Of a stretch of DNA of 64,000 nt, positions 53,950-63,819 are shown piece after piece. The translations under genes and the position numbers were made by a program. The notes beneath the pieces are model-generated. The model was not told the origin of the DNA, ran no database searches, and saw nothing but the letters and a program-made list of their open reading frames with translations. The DNA is taken from positions 58,111 through 122,110 of the forward strand of contig RPGQ01000014.1 in the NCBI GenBank assembly GCA_004193595.1. The letters are read 5' to 3'. The stretch's first letter is position 1, and each line of letters begins with the position of its first letter. The DNA is from Desulfobacteraceae bacterium Eth-SRB2. GTDB lineage: Bacteria; Desulfobacterota; Desulfobacteria; Desulfobacterales; UBA11574.

Positions 53950-54647
53950 AACGAATAATAATAGCGGCCATACTCGCTCTGGGTATACACGGAATTCTCC
54001 TGGGATTGAAATGCAATCCGCAAAAGAGAATAGTTAATGAAAAGCCGAAACTCAGAGTCATGAATATGAGTTTGGCCTTCAGTCAACCCAAGATGACGAC
54101 ACCCAAAACTGCTCTTAAAAAGCCGAAAATCAAAACAAAAAAACATCCTGTTGTCAAAAAACCAAAAAAAAGGTCAAAGCATTTTCCCAAGCCCAAACCC
54201 AAAAAAGTCATTAAAGATCTTATCCAAAAAGCGGAAAAGGACCGGTCAAAAGCCATTCCCGAAAAAACCGTTGATATGCCCAAAACTCCGGATATACCTG
54301 AACAGACTCAAATAGAACCGGTTTCTAAAGAGGCTGACAAAGAGGGTGAAACTCTGTCTGGAAGACAGATCATACGTGAGGCAAGACCTCTTTATCGATC
54401 CAATCCACCGCCCAAATATCCTGCAGTGGCCAGAAGAAGAGGATTTCAGGGTAACGTGGTCCTTGAAGTTCTGGTGGGCCAAATTGGAAATGTCATTGAT
54501 TTGAATGTATTATCTTCCAGCGGATACCCGATTCTGGACCGGGCCGCGAAATCTTCGGTAAAAAACTGGACCTTCGAGCCCGGAATGAGAGGGCAAAAAA
54601 AAGTTGAGATGTGGGTTAGGGTTCCGATCCGGTTTGAACTCAAATAA
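53946..54647 (+). CDS. tonB: TonB energy-transducing protein
   Basis: 233 residues starting GTG at 53946, which overlaps the exbD stop by 4 bp. N-terminal anchor IIIAAILALGIHGILLGL, a long Lys/Pro-rich spacer (about 45-130), and a C-terminal TonB domain (YPAVARRRGFQGNVVLEVLV, SSGYPILDRAA, WTFEPG). It couples the ExbBD motor to receptors. Confidence 0.92.
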   Translation: MKRIIIAAILALGIHGILLGLKCNPQKRIVNEKPKLRVMNMSLAFSQPKMTTPKTALKKPKIKTKKHPVVKKPKKRSKHFPKPKPKKVIKDLIQKAEKDRSKAIPEKTVDMPKTPDIPEQTQIEPVSKEADKEGETLSGRQIIREARPLYRSNPPPKYPAVARRRGFQGNVVLEVLVGQIGNVIDLNVLSSSGYPILDRAAKSSVKNWTFEPGMRGQKKVEMWVRVPIRFELK

Positions 54648-54703
54648 AAGAATTATAGCCAAGCTCAGCTTTAATGCGAGGAGTTGATGTTAAATATTTT
54701 GGT

Positions 54704-55000
54704 TTCAGGTGTCAGGTTTCAGGTGTCAGCCTACAGCTTTCAGGTTTCAGGTGTCAGGAGACATGCAGCCCTGAGGCAACGATTCATCATTTACGCCATA
54801 CACTGCCGGTTCCTCAGCGAACTGCCAGCGGCTTTTTCGCTCCGGGACTTTCCGCTCCAATGTTTTCTTTAATCCATTCAAGATACGAATGCATTCTTTT
54901 TAACGACCCATAATTTCTAATTTTTATAGACCTCAAGATCCTACACGTCCATATAATTGCTGTTGGTCCCCTCGTTTCCCCCTGACACCTGACACCTTAT
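54704..55000. repeat. CAGGTGTCAGG-type intergenic repeats, copy B
   Basis: Three to four tandem-like copies of TTTCAGGTGTCAGG occur at 54704-54762, and CCTGACACCTGACACC faces them near 54982-54998. They frame the non-coding gap between tonB and the divergent receptor. Between them I see nothing coding. Confidence 0.55.
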
Positions 55001-55027
55001 AAATATGTTTTTGGCCTTTTAAAACGT

Positions 55028-56866
55028 TTAATCCCAGTTAAACTTCATCCCTCCCATGATCCAGCGGTCGGGCATGGGGGTGAAGCCGGACTCAATGTAT
55101 TTTTCGTTAAACAGATTTGTGGCCTCAAGAAAAACTTCATAGTTTGGAAATGTATATGTCAGACGGGTATCAACAACCGTATAGTTATCACCCACCATGC
55201 GTTTCTCATACCTTGCCTTGATGACTTGCTTCAATAAGGGAAGCCATGTAAGCACCACAGACCCGTTGATCTGATGCCGGAGGTAATCCAGAGCATATTT
55301 TGATTCCATTCCCTGTGTACTCCGGTCAGAGTCAAGGTAAGTATAGGCGACACCTACAGATGAGAGCCATTGGGTGTTGAAAAAAGATTGCGGGTAAAAC
55401 GTTCCCCCCACCTCCCCTCCTTTTGTCCGGACGGTTGCAATGTTTCTTGCCTGCCAGGCCGTTTCTCCGGGCCGTCGCGACCAATCAATAACATCTTCTG
55501 AATCACGATAAAACAGGCTAAAATCAGCAGTAACCCCGTCGGTCAGCCATCGCAGCCCGGTCTCTCCGGTCCAGGCTTTTTCAGGTTTAAGGTCGGGATT
55601 CCCCTGATTTGCCGGAGTAAAATAGTAAAGTTCCGTATACGTTGGAACCCGGAAAGATTTTTCAAAAGAAGTAAACCAGGTTAATCCATCTGTCAATTCA
55701 ATGCTCATATCCGCACCCGGCCAGTACTCCCAACCCCAGGAGCTGTAGTGAACCGCGGAAGCGCCCATACCAATGGTCAGCCTGTCAGAAAGATAAAGCT
55801 TGTGTTCAAGAAAAACACTTTGTCGCCAGCGATCGTGATCCCCCAGACTGGAACTTTCCATATCTTCAAGTTCTGCTTCTCCGCCGATTGATGTGGATCC
55901 CAGTCCGGATGTTATAAGGGTGTTTACTTGCACGCCAAGAACATCCGTCCGGTGGTCGTTTATGTTCCACATCTCATTGATATTAATTTTAAATTCATCC
56001 TTATGGCGTCGCCAGTGTATCCGGGGCATTATTTCCATATCTGCCATTTTAAGCTCAGCATTGCCATATAGCAGAAAGGTTTCCGTCTTTTCCCGCTGAT
56101 CCGGAAAAATATCGCTATAAAATTTATAGGCGCCGAAATCTTTGTCACTGAACCCCATTCCCAGCTTAAATTTGTTAGATCCGTTTTTTAAAATACCCTT
56201 ATAATTTATTGTTTTTATGTCAAAATCAGTATCTTTTCCTTCAAGGTAGCCCGAAGAGTACCGCCGGCTTGCCGATAGCCGGTTGGATATCTTGCCCGAA
56301 CTCATTTCAGCCTGCGCACCCATATTATAATAGCCATATTCACCATATGCACCATGGACTCCAAACGAGTTGCCATTCACGTCACGAGTTATGATATTAA
56401 TGACCCCTCCCATTGCATTGGGACCGTAAATTCTTGCCGCAGGTCCTTTAACGATTTCAATTCGTTCTATATCATTCAGGTTAACGGGAAGATCCATATT
56501 GTGATGACCGGTTTGAGGATCACTAACCGTAACACCGTCAACCATAATCAGTGTCTGCTCATAGGACCCTCCCCGGATTCCCACATCAGCCTGCACTCCA
56601 TGAGCACCGCGCCGGCGAACATCCACACCGTTTACATGTTCAAGGATATCTGAAATATTGTCCGCCGGAAGAATTGCAATTTCCTCCCGGCTGATCACCG
56701 AAACCGAGCCAGCGGACGCTGAAAGACGGTAGGAAATACGGCTTCCGGTGACCACCACCGGATCAAGTTCGTAGTATTGAACATGGTTTTCCTGCGCCAT
56801 GAGAGTGGCATTGCCGGCCAACACTAAAATTAATATGATTGCATATATTCTGTACATTGAATACAT
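55028..56866 (-). CDS. TonB-dependent receptor 4, BtuB-like
   Basis: 612 residues, the usual BtuB length. Signal peptide (IYAIILILVLAGNATLMA), TonB box ELDPVVVTGSR, and a plug with ADVGIRGGSYEQTLIMVDGV and RIEIVKGPAARIYGPNAMGGVINII. The barrel ends GGMKFNWD. It converges on tonB from the other strand and has no cobalamin riboswitch visible upstream, unlike receptors 1 and 2. Cobalamin is the likely ligand by family resemblance; siderophore cannot be excluded. The start could be the second Met, 3 codons in. Confidence 0.87.
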   Translation of the reverse strand: MYSMYRIYAIILILVLAGNATLMAQENHVQYYELDPVVVTGSRISYRLSASAGSVSVISREEIAILPADNISDILEHVNGVDVRRRGAHGVQADVGIRGGSYEQTLIMVDGVTVSDPQTGHHNMDLPVNLNDIERIEIVKGPAARIYGPNAMGGVINIITRDVNGNSFGVHGAYGEYGYYNMGAQAEMSSGKISNRLSASRRYSSGYLEGKDTDFDIKTINYKGILKNGSNKFKLGMGFSDKDFGAYKFYSDIFPDQREKTETFLLYGNAELKMADMEIMPRIHWRRHKDEFKININEMWNINDHRTDVLGVQVNTLITSGLGSTSIGGEAELEDMESSSLGDHDRWRQSVFLEHKLYLSDRLTIGMGASAVHYSSWGWEYWPGADMSIELTDGLTWFTSFEKSFRVPTYTELYYFTPANQGNPDLKPEKAWTGETGLRWLTDGVTADFSLFYRDSEDVIDWSRRPGETAWQARNIATVRTKGGEVGGTFYPQSFFNTQWLSSVGVAYTYLDSDRSTQGMESKYALDYLRHQINGSVVLTWLPLLKQVIKARYEKRMVGDNYTVVDTRLTYTFPNYEVFLEATNLFNEKYIESGFTPMPDRWIMGGMKFNWD

Positions 56867-57340
56867 CCGACCGTATCTGGTTAACTCTTATTTTGTTTTT
56901 GGTTAACGAAGATGCCACTTATAACTAACCTTATTTTTTTTATCAAGCTGAATTTTAATTTGGGATGGAGGCTATTTCAACCGCTTATATTGCGTGGGTG
57001 TTGCCGAAATCTTGCATATGAAAGTCTCCGACTCGTGCAAAATTCAGGCACTAAAAAATTAGGGATCAAGGATTTATTGGGTTCTAAAAAACCTGGTCCT
57101 GGGGGCCAAGCCTGTCCCGCATTGCGAGAGTCAGAAATCAATGGCTCTGCCCGTATAAATCAACCGGAGTACTGGAGTATTGGAGTGTTGATTTAAAAAA
57201 AGAGCTTTAAACTTTTAGGTTTTATCCAGGGATCTGTTTTCTGAGGGCGATGAAAAAGGGGGTTCTTCCATTACTCCATTACTCCAGTACTCCGCAAATC
57301 GTTAAATGCCGGCAAACTAAATCCCCTCTGGAGATAATCA
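56867..57340. other. Non-coding gap with inverted GGAGTACTGGAGT words
   Basis: This 470-bp gap between receptor 4 and rmlA contains GGAGTACTGGAGTATTGGAGT (about 57168-57188) facing ATTACTCCAGTACTCCG (about 57280-57296). A B12 box was searched for on the minus strand and not found. No gene is supported. Confidence 0.45.
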
Positions 57341-57343
57341 AAG

Positions 57344-57362
57344 CCGGGCCCTCTGGACCCGG
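57344..57362 (-). terminator. Possible terminator after rmlA
   Basis: CCGGGTCC-AGA-GGGCCCGG on the minus strand, 16 bp past the rmlA stop, with one mismatch in the stem and only a weak T tract (CTTTGATT). Confidence 0.4.
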
Positions 57363-57377
57363 ATCTTTACTTAGATG

Positions 57378-58280
57378 TTAAAGTTCCTTGTCCAATAGCT
57401 TATTATTATTTTCATCTTCGGCAATTAAATTCATCAGATATTGGCCGTATTCGTTTCCTATCATTTCGGATGCAAGGTCTGCCAGTTCTTTTTTGTTTAT
57501 GTACCCCAAGCTATAGGCAATCTCCTCGATGCATGATATTTTAAGTCCCTGCCGTTCCTGAATGGCCTGTACATAGCTTGCTGCCTGCTGCAATGCCTCT
57601 TGGGTTCCCGTATCCAGCCAGGCATAACCTCTTCCAAGAAGCTCCACATGGAGCTGACCTCTGCGCAGATACTCCAAATTAACGTCTGTAATCTCAATCT
57701 CTCCACGTTCGGACGGTTTGAGCTTTGCAGCAATTTCCACCACATCATTATCATAAACATAAAGACCCGGCACCGCATAATTGGATTTGGCTTTCTTTGG
57801 TTTTTCTTCTATTCCGGTAACGTTGCCCTGCTGATCAAAAGTTACAACTCCGTAACGTTCGGGGTCTTTTACCAGATACCCGAAAATCAAACCTCCTGTC
57901 TTGATTTGGACAGCTCTTAATAAAATATTTGTCAGTTTCGGGCCGTAAAATATATTGTCCCCGAGTATTAGACAAACCGAATCTTCTCCAATGAATGATT
58001 TGCCAATGATAAAGGCCTGCGCCAGTCCTTCGGGCCGTGGTTGTTCTTCGTAATACAGAGAAAGCCCAAGATGAGAACCGTCTCCGAGGAGTTTTTTAAA
58101 TAAAGGTAAATCCTCAGGCGTAGAAATAAGAAGTATCTCTCGTATCCCGGCCAGCATCAAAACAGAGAGCGGGTAATAGACCATGGGCTTATCATAGATC
58201 GGTAAAAGCTGTTTGCTTACAACACGGGTAATTGGGTAAAGCCGGGTTCCGGAACCGCCGGCTAAAATTATTCCTTTCAT
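57378..58280 (-). CDS. rmlA: Glucose-1-phosphate thymidylyltransferase RmlA
   Basis: 300 residues. N-terminal nucleotide loop [20 protein letters not shown], then [14 protein letters not shown] and LGDNIFYG are diagnostic of RmlA/RfbA. It makes dTDP-glucose, the substrate of RmlB encoded by the first gene of this cluster. It begins 16 bp after the UDP-HexNAc dehydrogenase gene. Confidence 0.94.
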   Translation of the reverse strand: MKGIILAGGSGTRLYPITRVVSKQLLPIYDKPMVYYPLSVLMLAGIREILLISTPEDLPLFKKLLGDGSHLGLSLYYEEQPRPEGLAQAFIIGKSFIGEDSVCLILGDNIFYGPKLTNILLRAVQIKTGGLIFGYLVKDPERYGVVTFDQQGNVTGIEEKPKKAKSNYAVPGLYVYDNDVVEIAAKLKPSERGEIEITDVNLEYLRRGQLHVELLGRGYAWLDTGTQEALQQAASYVQAIQERQGLKISCIEEIAYSLGYINKKELADLASEMIGNEYGQYLMNLIAEDENNNKLLDKEL

Positions 58281-58296
58281 ATTCTATTTTCCTTTC

Positions 58297-59634
58297 TCAT
58301 GCCATGACGATCTTTTCCTTTGCCCCATGAACTCCTTTTGTGGCATTTCGGGTATCAATAATCAGATTGGAATGCTTTACTATGTCGGTAAAGTCGAAGT
58401 CGGTGTGATCGGTAACAATGATCACGGCATCCATCTCGGCAAGGACTTCTTGGGTAATGGGAGTGGACTCCATCTGGAAATTGTATTTTCGGGTGGTATG
58501 CAGTTTGGGTATCCAGGGATCATTGTAGCTTACTATAGCGCCCTTTTCCAAAAGCATTTTCATGATTGCATAGCCCGGAGACTCTCTATCGTCATCCACG
58601 TCCTTTTTGTAGGCCATTCCAAGTATTAAAATGCGGCTTCCATTGAGGCTCTTTTTGTTTTTATTGAGAGCTTCCACTGTTTTTTCAATCACGTAATAAG
58701 GCATGGAGACATTGATCTCACCGGCCAGTTGAATAAAACGAGTTGAAAAATCATATTCTTTTGCTTTCCAGGCCAGATAAAACGGATCAATGGGAATACA
58801 ATGTCCCCCCAGGCCGGGCCCGGGATAAAACGGCGTATAACCAAAGGGTTTTGTGCTTGCGGCGTCAATAACTTCAAACAGGTCGATTCCCATCTTGTGA
58901 GCAAGAATCTTGAGTTCGTTAACCAGGGCAATATTGACGGAACGAAATGTATTTTCAAGAAGCTTGGTCAGCTCTGCCGCCTGGGTAGAAGAAACAGGCA
59001 CTGACCGGGTAATGGAGTTATACAGAGCCGTTGCCGCCTCCAGGCAGTAACTTGTGACGCCACCCACAACTTTGGGGATATTGGTAGCAGTAAATTTTTT
59101 GTTTCCCGGATCCTCCCTTTCGGGAGAAAAGGCAAGGAAAAAATCCTGCCCGACCTTCATATCATGTGACGAAAGTCGTGGGAGAAGCATTTCTTGGGTG
59201 GTCCCCGGATAGGTTGTACTCTCCAGAACAATAAGCTGCCCTCTGCGTAAGTTATTTGCAATGGTCTCCGTGGTTTCCAAAAGATAGCTTAAATCCGGCT
59301 CCATCTTGTCGGAAAGGGGTGTGGGCACGCAGATCAGGATGCAATCCGCATCGCTTAAGCGGCTAAAGTCGATGGTTACATCAAACCGTTTTGCATCGAT
59401 GATTTTCTTAATTTGATCGGCAGGAATGTGCTTGATATAAGATTCTCCGTGAAGAATTTTATCGATCTTCCGTGAATCCAGATCAAAGCCGATCACATGA
59501 AAACCCTTTTCCCCAAAATGAATAGCCAGCGGCAATCCCACATAACCAAGACCGATGATACCGATTCTAGCTGTTTTTTTCTCTATCATCTCAAGCAGTT
59601 TTAATGCCATTTCCCCTTTGTTTCCCTCGTTCAT
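58297..59634 (-). CDS. UDP-N-acetylhexosamine 6-dehydrogenase (WbpA-type)
   Basis: 445 residues. NAD motif GIIGLGYVGLPLAIHFGEKG, then SYIKHIPAD, the middle-domain ELTKLLENTFRSVNIALVNEL, and the catalytic Cys in GPGLGGHCIPIDPFYL. These match the UDP-GlcNAc/UDP-ManNAc dehydrogenase branch more than UDP-glucose dehydrogenase. It gives uronic acids for surface polysaccharide. AGAAAGG lies 7 bases before the ATG. Confidence 0.88.
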   Translation of the reverse strand: MNEGNKGEMALKLLEMIEKKTARIGIIGLGYVGLPLAIHFGEKGFHVIGFDLDSRKIDKILHGESYIKHIPADQIKKIIDAKRFDVTIDFSRLSDADCILICVPTPLSDKMEPDLSYLLETTETIANNLRRGQLIVLESTTYPGTTQEMLLPRLSSHDMKVGQDFFLAFSPEREDPGNKKFTATNIPKVVGGVTSYCLEAATALYNSITRSVPVSSTQAAELTKLLENTFRSVNIALVNELKILAHKMGIDLFEVIDAASTKPFGYTPFYPGPGLGGHCIPIDPFYLAWKAKEYDFSTRFIQLAGEINVSMPYYVIEKTVEALNKNKKSLNGSRILILGMAYKKDVDDDRESPGYAIMKMLLEKGAIVSYNDPWIPKLHTTRKYNFQMESTPITQEVLAEMDAVIIVTDHTDFDFTDIVKHSNLIIDTRNATKGVHGAKEKIVMA

Positions 59635-59650
59635 ATTTTTTAACCTTTCT

Positions 59651-59865
59651 GTACGTATTCAGGGGGTGTGCTTCCCCGAGTAACGATATTGGCGGAGTGG
59701 CTTCGTCATTTCAATGACTTAGAAGTGGGGGAGACCGCGGCTCCCGCATGCTTTTTTGCGGGAGAACGCGGAGGGGGCAGGAATGCCCCCGCTGCTAAGT
59801 CATTGAAATGACCAGACACGTAGACACCAGAGTGAAGCGGGGGAGCACACCCCCTGAATACCTAC
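59651..59865. repeat. 215-bp nested palindromic element
   Basis: Outer arms 59655-59678 and 59838-59861 match at 23 of 24 bases when reversed. A second pair, 59705-59722 and 59795-59812 (GTCATTTCAATGACTTAG), is perfect, and further hairpins (CCCGCATGC-TTTTTTGCGGG) lie in the centre. The whole element could fold into one cruciform. It fills the gap between manC and the dehydrogenase gene. Confidence 0.75.
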
Positions 59866-59896
59866 ACCTTTCTTATCTATTATTGTCTGAAATTCT

Positions 59897-61255
59897 TTAA
59901 AAATCAAACCTCATACTCATAATATTAAGGGGCTCATTTCCGTGGTTTTCGAGAATAACCCTCTGATTTTCAGAAAGCGTCACGGACTCCCCTTTATTCA
60001 ATAGCCTGCCCTGATTGTCTATTGTTGTTCTCGCCGATCCTCGGATAACAACCAAATGTTTTATGGTGGAGACATGGGCTTTGGTCTCAAACCTTGAACC
60101 GGGATATATGTTAAGTTTTGCTACCGTGCAGTCATCATTCATTTCCAGCACGGTTGAGGTTCCCCAGGGGTAGTATGATGTCTTATGCTTTTGATATTCA
60201 CTCCGCCCCCTTTTCTTTAACTTTTCCACGATAGATTTTACATCCCGGCTGCTTTCCATATCGGAAACAAATACAGAGTCCGATGTTTCCACAACAACCA
60301 TGTTTTTAATATTGTTCGTTGCAATCAGCCGTTCATATCCCATGATAAAACAATTTTTCGTATGGTTAGAAATAACGTCGCCGTCAATAACATTGCCGTT
60401 TGCATCCTTTGAAATGAAATCATACAAAGATTTCCACGATCCAATATCGCTCCATCCGAAGTCTGAAGGTAAGACAGCAGATTTATCTGTTTTTTCCATA
60501 ACCGCATAATCAATAGAGATGTTCGGCAATCGTTCATAGTCTTTTTGAGATACCATATTTCCGGATAAATCCAGTTGCTCCATTTTTTTGAGAAGTTCGG
60601 GCTGGTGGATGTTTAACTCTTTTATCATTACAGATGCTTTAAATGTAAACATTCCACTATTCCAAAAAAAGTTGCCTGCTTCAATATATCTTTTAGCCGT
60701 TTCAATATCCGGTTTTTCAACAAATCTTTTTACAAAAAGGGCATGCTCCTTTATCTCACCGGCGCCCTCGATATATCCGTAGCCCGTTTCCGGATAATCG
60801 GGTTTGATTCCGAAGGTTACAATATGTCCCATCTCGGCAAGTTTTATTGAGGATAATATTTTTTCATGGAAAGCATCATTATTCCGGACCACATGATCAG
60901 CAGGAAATATGCATAACACCGCATCCTTTTCATTATTAAGGATGTGGAGCACGGCCAATAGAATGGCGGGCGCCGTATTGCGGCCGCAGGGCTCCGCAAT
61001 GATCTTTTCATCTGTCCGGATACCGATTTCCTCAATATGTCTTGCAATTTCATGAACATGTTCTTTTCCACAGACAATTCGGATATTTTCTACGTCAAGC
61101 AAAGGGATCAGCCTTTTAATAGTACTTTGAATCAGTGAATCATTCCCCATAAATTTAACCAGTTGCTTGGGATAGAGTTCTCTGGATACGGGCCAGAGAC
61201 GTGTTCCTGATCCACCCGCTAACAGGATCGGATATACATTCAGTTTATTTTTCAT
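59897..61255 (-). CDS. manC: Mannose-1-phosphate guanylyltransferase / mannose-6-phosphate isomerase
   Basis: 452 residues of the type II bifunctional family. Pyrophosphorylase loop GGSGTRLWPVSRELYPKQLV, then AEPCGRNTAPA and FPADHVV. The C-terminal cupin isomerase half has YPWGTSTVLE, YPGSRFETKAH and HLVVIRGSA. It produces GDP-mannose for polysaccharide or GDP-sugar pathways. AAGGA lies about 10 bases before the ATG. Confidence 0.92.
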   Translation of the reverse strand: MKNKLNVYPILLAGGSGTRLWPVSRELYPKQLVKFMGNDSLIQSTIKRLIPLLDVENIRIVCGKEHVHEIARHIEEIGIRTDEKIIAEPCGRNTAPAILLAVLHILNNEKDAVLCIFPADHVVRNNDAFHEKILSSIKLAEMGHIVTFGIKPDYPETGYGYIEGAGEIKEHALFVKRFVEKPDIETAKRYIEAGNFFWNSGMFTFKASVMIKELNIHQPELLKKMEQLDLSGNMVSQKDYERLPNISIDYAVMEKTDKSAVLPSDFGWSDIGSWKSLYDFISKDANGNVIDGDVISNHTKNCFIMGYERLIATNNIKNMVVVETSDSVFVSDMESSRDVKSIVEKLKKRGRSEYQKHKTSYYPWGTSTVLEMNDDCTVAKLNIYPGSRFETKAHVSTIKHLVVIRGSARTTIDNQGRLLNKGESVTLSENQRVILENHGNEPLNIMSMRFDF

Positions 61256-61430
61256 AGGGCCAATCCTTTTTTATATCCTGAGTTGAGCAATTTTTTGCGA
61301 AGAGATGTGCTGAAATCTTGATGCATAAGGGTTCGCGAAAACCGCAGGCATACCCGTGGATATGTCGAGGATTTTAGCGGATCCTTGATGCGCAAGAGAT
61401 CGGCGCAGATCGAGTAAAAAATCGCTCGAT

Positions 61431-62420
61431 TTAGGTATATGTTGCTTCTTTCTGATGCCATACCCATGCTGTTTTTATAATTGTTTCCAAGTCCTCATAA
61501 TCGGGTTTCCAGCCAAGTGCTTTCTTTATTTTATCGGAACCGGCGATCAGAACTGCCGGATCACCCGGTCTTTTATCCGCTTCAATGGCCGGAATCGGTT
61601 TTCCGGTCACTTTTCTTGCCAGTTCGATCACCTCTCGAACGGAATACCCCCTGTTGTTTCCGAGGTTATACGCCTCACTGTCCCCTCCGGACAAAAGTGC
61701 ATTAAGCGCCAGTAAGTGGGCTTTGGTCAGATCACTTACATGTATATAGTCTCTTATGCATGTTCCGTCGGGTGTCGGGTAACTGGTGCCAAAAATTTTT
61801 ATATTTTCTCGCTGGCCGGTTGCCACCTCCAGAACTAAAGGAATAAGATGTGTTTCGTTGGAGTGTCTTTCTCCAATTTTACCGGATTCATCTGCGCCGG
61901 AGGCATTAAAATACCGAAGGCTTATGTATTTGAGGCCGTAGGCAAAATCACAATCTTTGAGCATCCTTTCAACGGCAATTTTGCTTTTACCATAGGGGTT
62001 GGTCGGGTTGCGGGGATGATTTTCCGTAATGGGAATTTCAACCGGCTCACCGTACACCGCCGCCGTAGAAGAAAAGATAAACCTCGTTACGTTATGGCGA
62101 ATCATTGAATCCAAAAGTTCTGCGGTTGCCGCCATGTTGTTGCGGTAATACTTAAGCGGTTCTTCCACGGATTCACCAACCAGTGAAAATGCCGCAAAAT
62201 GCATTACCGCGGAAATTTTATGAGTTGAAAATAGTCTTTCAAGCAGAACCCGATCACCCAGTCCTCCTTCTATAAATTCCCCGCCGGTCACCAATTCCCG
62301 GTGTCCAGTGGAAAGGTCATCCAGTGTAATAACAGCGTAACCTGAATCGAGAAGATCTTTAACCATGTGGGAGCCGATATATCCGGCGCCTCCCACAACC
62401 AGAATTTTTTCGTTTTTCAT
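61431..62420 (-). CDS. galE: UDP-glucose 4-epimerase GalE
   Basis: 329 residues, an extended SDR. NAD motif VVGGAGYIGSH at the start, FAAFSLVGESVEEP, catalytic SSTAAVYG and YGKSK, and RYFNASGAD. These are GalE-specific. It interconverts UDP-glucose and UDP-galactose. AGGAG precedes the ATG. The 175 bp to manC hold no recognised gene. Confidence 0.93.
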   Translation of the reverse strand: MKNEKILVVGGAGYIGSHMVKDLLDSGYAVITLDDLSTGHRELVTGGEFIEGGLGDRVLLERLFSTHKISAVMHFAAFSLVGESVEEPLKYYRNNMAATAELLDSMIRHNVTRFIFSSTAAVYGEPVEIPITENHPRNPTNPYGKSKIAVERMLKDCDFAYGLKYISLRYFNASGADESGKIGERHSNETHLIPLVLEVATGQRENIKIFGTSYPTPDGTCIRDYIHVSDLTKAHLLALNALLSGGDSEAYNLGNNRGYSVREVIELARKVTGKPIPAIEADKRPGDPAVLIAGSDKIKKALGWKPDYEDLETIIKTAWVWHQKEATYT

Positions 62421-62549
62421 TTCTTAATGCTCCTAAGGGTCATAAAAAAACAAAAAATACGCAATTTCAATGCCATTAATTTAACGTCTCGGGATTTCTA
62501 CAACTCAATTAAAATACATGATATCTTTGAGGTTTGAATGCTTGCCTCG

Positions 62550-62705
62550 AATATGGAATAATGGAATAGTGGAATTCTGGAAGGTTGGTTTTAAAAGGAT
62601 ATTGGCCAGTTTCAATTTTATCGTCAACACAAATTTTACCATTAACCCAATATTGCATTATCCCATAACCCATTATTCCATTATTCCAGCATTCCACCAT
62701 TCCAA
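62550..62705. repeat. GGAATNNTGGAAT-type inverted repeat cluster
   Basis: GGAATAATGGAATAGTGGAAT near 62554 faces CATTATTCCATTATTCCAGC and ATTCCACCATTCC near 62671-62703. Together they form a long imperfect stem in the rmlB-galE gap, of the same general style as the one at 57168-57296. Confidence 0.55.
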
Positions 62706-62769
62706 TTGGGGCGAAACTCCAAACTTGATGAGAATAGTGTTGTTTTTCGAACATCTAAAAAACCAGTTT

Positions 62770-63819
62770 TCAGGTGTAATGAGTTTCTATCCATTTCTTA
62801 TACTCCCCGCTTTTCACGCGCTCGACCCATTTCCGGTTATCCATATACCATTGAATGGTATCACGAATTCCGGTTTCAAAAGATTCTTTAGGACTCCAGT
62901 TCAAGTTCTCGTTTAATTTGCTGTAATCCACGGCATATCTTAAGTCATGGCCGGGTCTGTCCTTTACAAAGGTAATCAGATCCCTTCGGGAACGGCCGTG
63001 GCTCAATTTATTCTTCTCATCTAGAATATCACAAATCATTTCCACGACGGTAATGTTCTCCAACTCGCTGTTGCCGCCGACATTGTATGTTTCTCCGGAC
63101 GGTCCATTTTTCATGATTGTCCAGATTGCTATGCAGTGATCTTTGACATACAGCCAGTCTCTTATATTTCTGCCATCCCCGTAAACCGGTAAGGGTTTTC
63201 CTTCAAATGCATTTAGGATAATCAGCGGAATGAGTTTTTCCGGAAACTGATACGGACCGTAATTGTTCGAACAGTTGGAGATAGTTATTGGCAGACCATA
63301 AGTCTTGTAATATGCCCGTACCAGATGATCTGAAGATGCCTTGGAAGCGGAATACGGACTGTTGGGTTTATAAGGCGTGGTTTCCTTAAAATGCCCTTCC
63401 CTTCCCAGGCTGCCGTAAACCTCGTCGGTGCTGATGTGGTGAAAGAGTCTCATACGGCCCTGGTAAATTCTTGCCGACTCCAGCAGGTTAAATGTCCCTA
63501 TAATATTGGTCTGTATAAATGCATCGGGTTTTACGATGGACCTGTCCACATGGGATTCGGCGGCAAAATGACAGACACTGTCAATTCCATATTTTTCGAA
63601 TATTTCGGCCATTTTATTTCTATCGCATATGTCGGCCTTTATAAAAACATACCGGTCTTTATCATCCGTTTCAATGTCAGCAAGATTTTCCGGATTACCT
63701 GCATATGTCAGTTTATCAACATTTACGACCCGGCCGGTAAAATCCGACTCCTTTAAAAGATATCTGACAAAATTGGCCCCTATAAACCCACACCCCCCGG
63801 TAACCAGCATGTTATTCAT
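62770..63819 (-). CDS. rmlB: dTDP-glucose 4,6-dehydratase RmlB
   Basis: 349 residues. NAD motif [29 protein letters not shown], the dehydratase signature [23 protein letters not shown] and [18 protein letters not shown]. It converts dTDP-glucose to the 4-keto-6-deoxy intermediate of dTDP-rhamnose and related sugars. rmlC and rmlD are not in the window. Confidence 0.95.
   Translation of the reverse strand: MNNMLVTGGCGFIGANFVRYLLKESDFTGRVVNVDKLTYAGNPENLADIETDDKDRYVFIKADICDRNKMAEIFEKYGIDSVCHFAAESHVDRSIVKPDAFIQTNIIGTFNLLESARIYQGRMRLFHHISTDEVYGSLGREGHFKETTPYKPNSPYSASKASSDHLVRAYYKTYGLPITISNCSNNYGPYQFPEKLIPLIILNAFEGKPLPVYGDGRNIRDWLYVKDHCIAIWTIMKNGPSGETYNVGGNSELENITVVEMICDILDEKNKLSHGRSRRDLITFVKDRPGHDLRYAVDYSKLNENLNWSPKESFETGIRDTIQWYMDNRKWVERVKSGEYKKWIETHYT

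Noticed and set aside
54704..54762. Possible CRISPR-like array in the CAGGTGTCAGG repeats
   Set aside because: Copies are short, partly overlapping and lack unique spacers of constant length; no cas genes are present.
56867..57370. A fourth cobalamin riboswitch upstream of receptor 4
   Set aside because: No B12 box (CCAGG/GTCAG…ACCTG) or GCCACTG block was found on the minus strand in this gap.
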